Assembly: GCA_017537405.1 (NCBI GenBank)
Contig: JAFYKU010000085.1
Span: 1-12,464 of the forward strand
From: Clostridia bacterium
Lineage (GTDB): Bacteria > Bacillota > Clostridia > Christensenellales > UBA1242
Direction: 5' to 3'
DNA: 12,464 bases
In this document: positions 5,249 to 10,762 of the stretch, in pieces
Layout of the letters: each line of letters opens with the position of its first letter
How positions within the stretch are numbered: position 1 is the first letter of the stretch
The notes under the pieces: generated by a model
Databases searched by the model: none
What the model was told of the DNA's origin: nothing
What the model saw: the letters and a program-made list of their open reading frames with translations, nothing else
Program-made: the position numbers and the translations under genes

Positions 5249-6758
5249 ATGAAAACAGCAGTTGTGTATGCTAGGTATTCCAGTTCCAACCAAACCGAAC
5301 AAAGTATTGAAGGCCAAGTTCATGTCTGTCAGGATTTCGCCAAACGCAACAATATCATTATTGTCGACTCATATATCGACCGAGCTATCAGCGGAACTAC
5401 AGATGAACGAGATTCATTCCAACGCATGCTTAAAGATAGCGACAATCGTAAATGGGACTATGTCTTGGTGTATAAACTGGATAGATTTGCCCGTAATAAA
5501 TACGAAGCAGCAATCCATAGAAAACACTTAAAAGACAATGGTATCAAGTTACTATCCGCTATGGAGAATATTCCAGAAACCCCCCGAAGGCGTTTTACTG
5601 GAATCACTCTTAGAAGGAATGAACCAATACTTCAGCGAAGAACTCGCACAAAAAGTCAGTCGTGGCTTACACGAATCTAGAATGAAAGGTCATTGTATCG
5701 GCTCTGTACCTTTCGGCTATACAAAGGAGAATAATAAAATGTTAACTATCAACGAAAACGAACGAAAAGTCTTACAACGAATTTTTGAAGATTATGCCAG
5801 TGGCAAAACCATCTTGCAAATATCCAGAGATTTTGAACAAGAAGGCTTATCAAATAAAGGCAAGAAGTTTATTCCAGAAACTATCCGATATATTTTGAAA
5901 AGAGAAATTTACACTGGTATTTGTAAAATCAACGGAAAAGAATACAACAATATTTATCCAACGATTATCAGTAAAGACCTATATGACAAAGTCCAAAAAC
6001 GCATGGCTTTAACGAGATATGGTTGTCGTAAAGATAATCATGAAATCTTTAGAATTAAAGACAAATTATACTGTGGACATTGTAATCGCAAAATGTATCC
6101 ATTCTCGACTAAATCGCATAATGGCAATTATTTAAGGTATTACAAATGTATTTCCGGCAGAGATAATGGTTGTCTAACCAGAATTACAGAAAAGAATTTT
6201 ATTGAAGGCATCGTAGATAAATTCTTCAAACAACAATTCACAATTCAAAAAAATCTCGACATAATTACAGATTTAATTTACGAAGAAAACAAGAAACGAA
6301 CTAAAAGTAATAACTCACTTTGCTGTCTTAAATTAGATTTACATAGAGTAAACACAGCTATCGCAAATATTATGACAGCAATTGAAAAAGGTATCTACAC
6401 TGAAACCACCAAGTCAAGATTAGAAGAACTAGAAAAACAAAGAAAAGAATTAAGCGAAAAATTAGTCATTGAAGAATCCAAAGTCAGTTACGAACTAACC
6501 AAATCAGATATTCAAAACTTCTTTAAGGTAACAATGAAAGAATACCCAGACAAAGCTATCGACCTATTTCTTAAATTCGTTAAAGTTTATCAAGATAAAA
6601 TTGAGATTGGACTTAATTATTCAATAAACCCAAACGATACAGATTATCAACCAATTAAAACTTATGCCTTTACCGAAACACTAGAAATCAATCGCACATT
6701 CAAAGGTGGCACGAAAAGAACGAAAACTTTAACCTATGAAGTGTATTCGGTAATTTAG
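5249..6758 (+). pseudogene. Large serine recombinase, split by a +1 frameshift at a C6 run
   Basis: Site-specific recombinase for integration and excision of the element. Bases 5249-5584 read the resolvase catalytic domain: YARYSS with catalytic Ser11 (Y-x-R-x-S), the YIDRAISG segment (42-49) and LDRFARN (77-83). At the six C's (5580-5585) the frame shifts by one base; the original frame then stops at 5680, while the +1 frame continues to 6758. Reading five C's joins them smoothly (ENIPETPEGVLLESLLEGMNQYF), giving about 502 residues. The second part holds the recombinase domain (VPFGYTKEN onward), a zinc ribbon with CGHC (Cys275, Cys278) and two later Cys, and a coiled coil near ELEKQRKELSEKL. 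ATG 5249 has AAAAGGAG upstream. Explanations are a recent inactivating insertion, an assembly error, or programmed +1 frameshifting at CCC-CGA. The rest of the gene is otherwise undamaged. Confidence 0.85.
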
Positions 6759-6765
6759 ACAAGAA

Positions 6766-6793
6766 AAAGAGCAGACACTTCAATCTGCTCTTT
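6766..6793. terminator. Bidirectional intrinsic terminator between recombinase and hicB-like gene
   Basis: AAAGAGCAGA (6766-6775) and TCTGCTCTTT (6784-6793) form a perfect 10-bp stem with an 8-base loop. On the plus strand it ends in CTTTCTATTCT; on the minus strand the continuation is TTTTTCTT, so it can serve both the recombinase and the convergent hicB-like gene. It lies seven bases after the recombinase stop. Confidence 0.75.
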
Positions 6794-6848
6794 CTATTCT
6801 CCCTAAATACCGCAAGTTTCAAAATTAACTGACCAACGCCCTTTGTTT

Positions 6849-7124
6849 TTATTTTTCTGTTTCTTTATCAGGAATGTCGGCAGTGATTAAGGATACTTTA
6901 TAGCCTGTCCATTTTTGCGATACTTCTTCCATAGGGGAAGGAGTCGGAATTTCGGTGTCATATTTGACGGCTAATTCAAAGTAGTACTTGATTAATTCTT
7001 CGGCGCTGGCATAAACAGATTCTAAAGTTTCACCTTCGCAGTATAAAGTAAGGTCGGGGATGTAACCGTTGTAAACGCTTTCGTCCTCATTAAAAATGAA
7101 TACCATTGGGTAGGTGAATTTCAT
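6849..7124 (-). CDS. HicB-family antitoxin-like protein
   Basis: 91 residues from ATG 7124. The pattern VFIFNEDESVYNGYIPDLTLYCEG followed by ETLESVYASAEELIKYYFELA and a PTPSPMEE segment is that of the HicB-like antitoxin fold (partial RNase H-like). In such proteins this fold neutralises the HicA mRNA interferase. No HicA-like ORF (short, basic, with a G-x-x-x-x-H motif) is visible on either side, so this is an orphan or solo regulator here; some HicB-like proteins exist without a toxin. A longer frame starts at 7160, but that start lies on top of the -35 box of the promoter; starting at 7124 puts the ATG seven bases after the TAAAAT -10 box. No Shine-Dalgarno is seen, consistent with a leaderless message. 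It ends at TAA 6851-6849, close to the integrative element. Confidence 0.7.
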   Translation of the reverse strand: MKFTYPMVFIFNEDESVYNGYIPDLTLYCEGETLESVYASAEELIKYYFELAVKYDTEIPTPSPMEEVSQKWTGYKVSLITADIPDKETEK

Positions 7125-7131
7125 ATATCTA

Positions 7132-7160
7132 ATTTTATGCAAAAAATTCATACTTGTCAA
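7132..7160 (-). promoter_or_regulatory. Promoter of the hicB-like gene, leaderless
   Basis: Minus strand: TTGACA (complement of 7155-7160), 17-bp spacer, TAAAAT (complement of 7132-7137), then seven bases to the ATG at 7124. A perfect -35 and near-perfect -10 at ideal spacing put the transcription start at or within two bases of the ATG. Confidence 0.75.
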
Positions 7161-7181
7161 AGAAATTATTTGTGTTATAAT
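7154..7181 (+). promoter_or_regulatory. Promoter of the 78-residue gene, leaderless, sharing its -35 with the divergent promoter
   Basis: TTGTCA (7154-7159), 16-bp spacer, perfect TATAAT (7176-7181), then six bases to ATG 7188. The -35 hexamer overlaps the opposite promoter's -35 by five bases within the heptamer TTGTCAA, so only one polymerase can bind at a time. Confidence 0.75.
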
Positions 7182-7187
7182 AATGTT

Positions 7188-7424
7188 ATGAAAATTAATT
7201 CGGATGAGTTAAAAAAGGGTTTCGCTTTACAGGGAGATCGTTTAATCACCTTGCCAGGAAATGGCTCTAATAAAGAGGTTGCAGAGTTGCATCCAGACAA
7301 GGCGTTGTTTAGAGATGAAAAATTCCAACAAGCGTTTGCTCTTTACCAACGCATGAGAGAAGCTAGTCAAACTCAAACAGTGAATCAAGTTCAAGAAGAT
7401 GTCCAAGATCGTGAAAATAATTAA
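7188..7424 (+). CDS. Hypothetical 78-residue protein
   Basis: I do not recognise this protein. The likely start is ATG 7188 (MKINSDELKKGF), because the promoter TATAAT box ends at 7181; the longer frame from 7137 would run through the promoter. It is a small soluble protein: an N-terminal lysine-rich stretch, a central GNGSNKEVAELHPDKALFRDEKFQQAFALYQRMREA segment split across residues about 26-61 and probably helical, then a polar Gln/Glu/Asp-rich tail. There is no signal peptide, membrane segment or metal motif. It is divergent from the hicB-like gene through a shared -35 box and precedes the str operon in the same direction, separated by that operon's own promoter. The clean promoter and normal composition favour a real gene. 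Confidence 0.6.
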   Translation: MKINSDELKKGFALQGDRLITLPGNGSNKEVAELHPDKALFRDEKFQQAFALYQRMREASQTQTVNQVQEDVQDRENN

Positions 7425-7463
7425 TTAAACAATTTTCATACATTTTAAAACTAAAAATCTACA

Positions 7464-7492
7464 TTGACAAAAAATTAAAAAAAATATAGAAT
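7464..7492 (+). promoter_or_regulatory. Promoter of the rpsL-rpsG-fusA operon
   Basis: Perfect TTGACA (7464-7469), 17-bp A-rich spacer, TAGAAT (7487-7492). Unlike the neighbouring small genes, it is followed by a normal leader of about 27 bases with AAGGGAG (7514-7520) before the rpsL start. Confidence 0.75.
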
Positions 7493-7525
7493 AATTAATC
7501 TATAACATTAGAGAAGGGAGAAACT

Positions 7526-7900
7526 ATGCCTACGATTAACCAGTTAATCAAAAAAGGACGCAAAAAGTCCGCTAGCAAAAGTAAGGCGCCTATTTTGGAA
7601 CAAAATCCACAAAAGCGCGGTACTTGTTTGCAAGTAAAAACTACAACACCAAAGAAACCAAACTCTGCATTGCGTAAAGTTGCGCGTGTGCGTTTGTCAA
7701 ACAAGCAAGAAGGTACTTGCTACATTGGTGGTGAAGGACACAATTTACAAGAACACAGCGTGGTTTTAGTGCGTGGTGGTAAAGTTAAAGATTTGCCAGG
7801 TGTGCGTTATCACATTGTTCGCGGTGCATTAGACTGTGCTGGTGTTGCAAAACGAAATCAAAGCCGTTCTAAATACGGTGCGAAGAGGGGGAAGAAATAA
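7526..7900 (+). CDS. rpsL: 30S ribosomal protein S12
   Basis: Universal component of the decoding centre of the 30S subunit, 124 residues, usual bacterial length. The N-terminus MPTINQLIKKGRKK, the loop TTTPKKPNSALRKVARVRL (39-57) and the loop GGKVKDLPGVRYHIVRGALD are diagnostic. The lysines of TPKKPNS are the wild-type residues whose changes give streptomycin resistance elsewhere, and the Asp of KDLPGVRYH is the position that RimO methylthiolates in many bacteria. The C-terminus is basic (SRSKYGAKRGKK). Start: ATG 7526 with AAGGGAG six bases upstream. It is first gene of the str operon and its TAA shares a base with the ATG of rpsG. Confidence 0.98.
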   Translation: MPTINQLIKKGRKKSASKSKAPILEQNPQKRGTCLQVKTTTPKKPNSALRKVARVRLSNKQEGTCYIGGEGHNLQEHSVVLVRGGKVKDLPGVRYHIVRGALDCAGVAKRNQSRSKYGAKRGKK

Positions 7901-8370
7901 TGCCAAGACGTAGTGGAATTACACCAAGACAAGTTTTGCCAGATCCAATTTATAAATCAACTGTGGTAACTAAATTAATTAACCAAGTTATGTTGGATGG
8001 TAAAAAAGGTATTGCTCAAGGTATCGTTTATAATGCTTTGGAAGGCTTACAAAAGAAAACTAATGTTGAACCAATGACTGCTTTTAACCAAGCGATGGAA
8101 AATGTAATGCCTGTATTGGAAACTAAAGCTCGTCGTGTGGGTGGTAGTAACTACCAAGTTCCATGCGAAGTGCGTCCAGCTCGCCGTCAAACTTTGGCGA
8201 TTCGTTGGTTGGTTGATGCTGCGCGTAAACGCAGTGAACGCGGCATGGAAGCTTGCTTAACCGCAGAGTTATTCGATGCTTTCAATCAAACCGGTGGTGC
8301 ATTCAAAAAGAAAGAAGAAATGCATCGTATGGCGGAAGCGAACAAAGCATTTGCACATTATAAATGGTAA
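7900..8370 (+). CDS. rpsG: 30S ribosomal protein S7
   Basis: Primary binding protein of the 16S rRNA 3' major domain, which starts assembly of the 30S head; 156 residues, standard length. Diagnostic segments are the N-terminal PRR...PDPIYKS, KLINQVMLDGKKGIAQGIVYNAL (26-48, helices), ETKARRVGGSNYQVPCEVRPARRQTLAIRWLV, and the C-terminal KKEEMHRMAEANKAFAHYKW. The start ATG 7900 overlaps the rpsL stop by one base (TAATG), with GAGGGGG inside the last codons of rpsL, so translation is coupled. A GC-rich hairpin lies between this gene and fusA. Confidence 0.98.
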   Translation: MPRRSGITPRQVLPDPIYKSTVVTKLINQVMLDGKKGIAQGIVYNALEGLQKKTNVEPMTAFNQAMENVMPVLETKARRVGGSNYQVPCEVRPARRQTLAIRWLVDAARKRSERGMEACLTAELFDAFNQTGGAFKKKEEMHRMAEANKAFAHYKW

Positions 8371-8384
8371 GCTAAATCAACTCG

Positions 8385-8409
8385 CGCGTCGGTTAACCAC
8401 ACCGACGCG
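8385..8409 (+). promoter_or_regulatory. Hairpin between rpsG and fusA
   Basis: CGCGTCGGT (8385-8393) and ACCGACGCG (8401-8409) form a perfect 9-bp GC-rich stem with a 7-base loop. Only three T follow, so termination would be weak. It may act as a partial attenuator, an mRNA processing site or a protein-binding site that adjusts fusA levels. Confidence 0.6.
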
Positions 8410-8451
8410 TTTGACTGTAAAAAAAACATTGAAAGGGGAAAAAATTAAATT

Positions 8452-10530
8452 ATGGCAAGAACGACCGAATTAAAAGATTATCGTAACATTGGTATTATGG
8501 CGCATATTGACGCTGGTAAGACCACAACTACAGAGCGTATTTTGTACTATACTGGTAACACTCACAAACTTGGTGAAGTGCATGATGGTGCGGCAACAAC
8601 CGACTGGATGGTGCAAGAACAAGAACGCGGAATTACTATTACTTCTGCTTGTGTTACTGTTTCATGGAAAAATCACCGTATTAACGTTATCGACACTCCC
8701 GGACACGTTGACTTTACCGTTGAAGTTGAACGCAGCTTGAAAGTTTTGGACGGTAGTGTTGCTGTTTTCTGTGCGCGTGCTGGTGTTCAACCACAAAGTG
8801 AAAAAGTTTGGAGTCAAGCAAATAAATACAAAGTTCCACGCATTGCTTACATTAACAAAATGGACCGTGACGATGCGAATTTCTTGCGCGCGGTACAAAC
8901 CATGCGTGATCGTTTGAAAGCGAATCCAGTGCCGATTCAATTGCCAATTGGTGCAGCAAAAGACTTCCGTGGTATTATCGATTTGATTACCATGAAAGCA
9001 ATCATTTACACCAATGACTTAGGTACTAATATGTTGGAAGAAGAAATTCCAGCTGAATTATTAGATGAAGCAAAACAATTGCGTGCGAACATGATTGAAG
9101 CAATTGCAGAAGTTGACGATAATTTAATGGAAAAATTCTTTGCTGGTGAAGAATTTACCGAAGAAGAAATCCGTGCTGGTTTGCGTAAAGGTACAGTTAC
9201 CTTGAAATTTACACCAGTATTATGTGGTTCTTCATTCAAAAACAAAGGTGTTCAATTGTTGTTGGATGCGATTGTTGATTACTTACCAAGTCCAATTGAT
9301 ATTCCTGCGATTAAAGGTACAACCATGGATGGTGAAACCGAAATCGAACGCAAGAGCAGTGATGACGAACCATTTGCAGGTTTGGCATTTAAAGTGGCAA
9401 CTGACCCATTTGTTGGTAGCTTATGTTTCTTCCGTGTTTACAGTGGTAAATTGACTGCAGGTAGTTATGTTTACAACAGTACTAAAGATAAGAAAGAGCG
9501 TGTTGGTCGTATCGTGCAAATGCATGCAAACCAACGCAAAGAAATTGATGAATTGGTAGCAGGTGATATCGGTGCTATCGTTGGCTTGAAAGATACAACA
9601 ACAGGTGATACCTTGTGTGATGAAAAGAATCCTGTATTGTTGGAAAGTATGAACTTTGCGGAACCAGTTATTCAAAACGCAATTGAACCGGCAAACAAAC
9701 AAATGCAAGACAAGATGGTTGCGGCTTTGGTTAAATTGTCACAAGAAGACCCAACTTTCAAAACATTCACAGATCCAGAAACAACACAAACAATTATTGC
9801 TGGTATGGGTGAATTGCACTTGGATATTATGGTTGACCGTTTGCGTCGCGAATTCAAGGTTGATGTTAATGTTGGTAAACCTCAAGTTGCTTATCGTGAA
9901 ACTATCCGCAAACGCGTTGAAGTTGAAGGTAAATACATTAAGCAATCTGGTGGTCATGGTCAATATGGTCATTGTAAAATCATTATGGAACCATTGGAAA
10001 CCGGTAAGGGTTATGTCTTCGAAGATAAGACCGTTGGTGGAAGCATTCCAAAAGAATACATTCCTGCAATTAACAAAGGTATTGAAGAAGCAAAACGCTC
10101 TGGTGTCTTAGCTGGTTACGAAACAGTGGATTTCAAGGTTACAGTTTATGATGGTTCTTACCACGATGTCGATAGTTCGGAAATGGCGTTTAAGGCTGCG
10201 GGTTCAATTGCTTTTAAAGATGGTGCTCGTGCCGCAAATGCAGTGTTGTTGGAACCAATTATGAAGATGGTTATTGAAACCCCAGAAGAATACTTGGGTG
10301 ATGTTATGGGTAACATTTCTTCACGCCGTGGTCAAATGCAAGGTATGGACAGCCGTCAAGGTACTCAAGTTATCAATGCAATGGTACCATTGTCAGAATT
10401 GTTCGGTTATGCAACTGACTTGCGTTCATTAACTCAAGGTCGTGGTACATTCGATATGGTCTTTGATCACTATGACGAAGTTCCAAAGAGCGTTGCTGAA
10501 AAAATTATTGGCGAACGCGCAAAGAAATAA
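8452..10530 (+). CDS. fusA: Elongation factor G
   Basis: Translational GTPase that drives ribosome translocation and, with RRF, ribosome recycling. 692 residues, normal length. The G domain (about 1-290) has G1 AHIDAGKT (17-24), the switch region with RGITITSA (59-66), G3 DTPGH (81-85, catalytic His85) and G4 NKMD (135-138). The beta-barrel domain II follows (about 300-400); domain III starts near 405; domain IV contains SGGHGQYGHC (499-508); domain V contains the VMGNISSRRGQMQGMD segment near the end. Start: ATG 8452, with AAAGGGG 13 bases upstream, a rather long spacing. It is third and last in the operon, and a terminator follows; tuf, which often comes next, is absent. Arginine is mainly CGT/CGC, as expected for a highly expressed gene. 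Confidence 0.98.
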   Translation: MARTTELKDYRNIGIMAHIDAGKTTTTERILYYTGNTHKLGEVHDGAATTDWMVQEQERGITITSACVTVSWKNHRINVIDTPGHVDFTVEVERSLKVLDGSVAVFCARAGVQPQSEKVWSQANKYKVPRIAYINKMDRDDANFLRAVQTMRDRLKANPVPIQLPIGAAKDFRGIIDLITMKAIIYTNDLGTNMLEEEIPAELLDEAKQLRANMIEAIAEVDDNLMEKFFAGEEFTEEEIRAGLRKGTVTLKFTPVLCGSSFKNKGVQLLLDAIVDYLPSPIDIPAIKGTTMDGETEIERKSSDDEPFAGLAFKVATDPFVGSLCFFRVYSGKLTAGSYVYNSTKDKKERVGRIVQMHANQRKEIDELVAGDIGAIVGLKDTTTGDTLCDEKNPVLLESMNFAEPVIQNAIEPANKQMQDKMVAALVKLSQEDPTFKTFTDPETTQTIIAGMGELHLDIMVDRLRREFKVDVNVGKPQVAYRETIRKRVEVEGKYIKQSGGHGQYGHCKIIMEPLETGKGYVFEDKTVGGSIPKEYIPAINKGIEEAKRSGVLAGYETVDFKVTVYDGSYHDVDSSEMAFKAAGSIAFKDGARAANAVLLEPIMKMVIETPEEYLGDVMGNISSRRGQMQGMDSRQGTQVINAMVPLSELFGYATDLRSLTQGRGTFDMVFDHYDEVPKSVAEKIIGERAKK

Positions 10531-10584
10531 TTAGCGGTTAGATAAAATTAGCCCGGCGAAGGTCAATGAAGTTTGAACTTGCGG

Positions 10585-10617
10585 AAAAAGAACTCGAATT
10601 CGACTCGGGTTCTTTTT
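10585..10617 (+). terminator. Intrinsic terminator of the str operon
   Basis: AAAAAGAACTCGA (10585-10597), a 7-base loop, TCGGGTTCTTTTT (10605-10617), then ATTTT. The stem has one G-T wobble and ends in a T-run, about 55 bases after the fusA stop. Confidence 0.8.
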
Positions 10618-10725
10618 ATTTTAATACTTTATAAGTATATACTCTGAATTCAAAGATAAAGATATTGCCACGAAAAGTATTGGCAAAAGTTTAAGTAAAA
10701 TATTTTATAGTCTATAATGTAATTA

Positions 10726-10754
10726 TTGCATGGGTAATTTTTGTATGATAAAAT
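10726..10754 (+). promoter_or_regulatory. Promoter of the helicase gene, nearly leaderless
   Basis: TTGCAT (10726-10731), 17-bp spacer, TAAAAT (10749-10754), then eight bases to ATG 10763, which has no Shine-Dalgarno sequence. Another TATAAT (10713-10718) lies upstream and could give a transcript with a leader of about 40 bases. The remaining AT-rich sequence of the gap 10618-10762 shows nothing else. Confidence 0.55.
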
Positions 10755-10762
10755 GAAATGAT

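Larger units (their letters stand above)
2938..6793 (+). mobile_element. Core of a small integrative element (sigma-like, HUH Rep, large serine recombinase); ends not resolved
   Basis: A co-oriented block bearing a GC-rich inverted-repeat cluster, a sigma-like regulator, a small ORF, a rolling-circle Rep and a large serine recombinase as its last gene. The order regulator, Rep, site-specific recombinase at one end, abutting host housekeeping genes, is typical of integrative and mobilisable elements of gut Bacillota. No relaxase of MobV/MobA type or conjugation gene is visible, so transfer, if any, would use the HUH Rep and helper functions. The right end should lie between 6759 and about 6850; the left end may lie before base 1, making the ABC/TetR module cargo. 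Coordinates given are those of the recognisable core only; no flanking direct repeat was found. Confidence 0.6.

Noticed and set aside
7137..7187. Longer N-terminus for the 78-residue protein (start at 7137)
   Set aside because: It would translate across the -35 and -10 boxes of its own promoter; the start at 7188 fits the promoter.
9656..10111. 151-residue frame within fusA and other frames inside fusA
   Set aside because: Overlapping shadows of a fully conserved elongation factor gene.
503..10530. Possible reassignment of TGA, because none of the stops is TGA
   Set aside because: No gene has an internal TGA, Trp is always TGG, and TAA preference is normal in AT-rich genomes.
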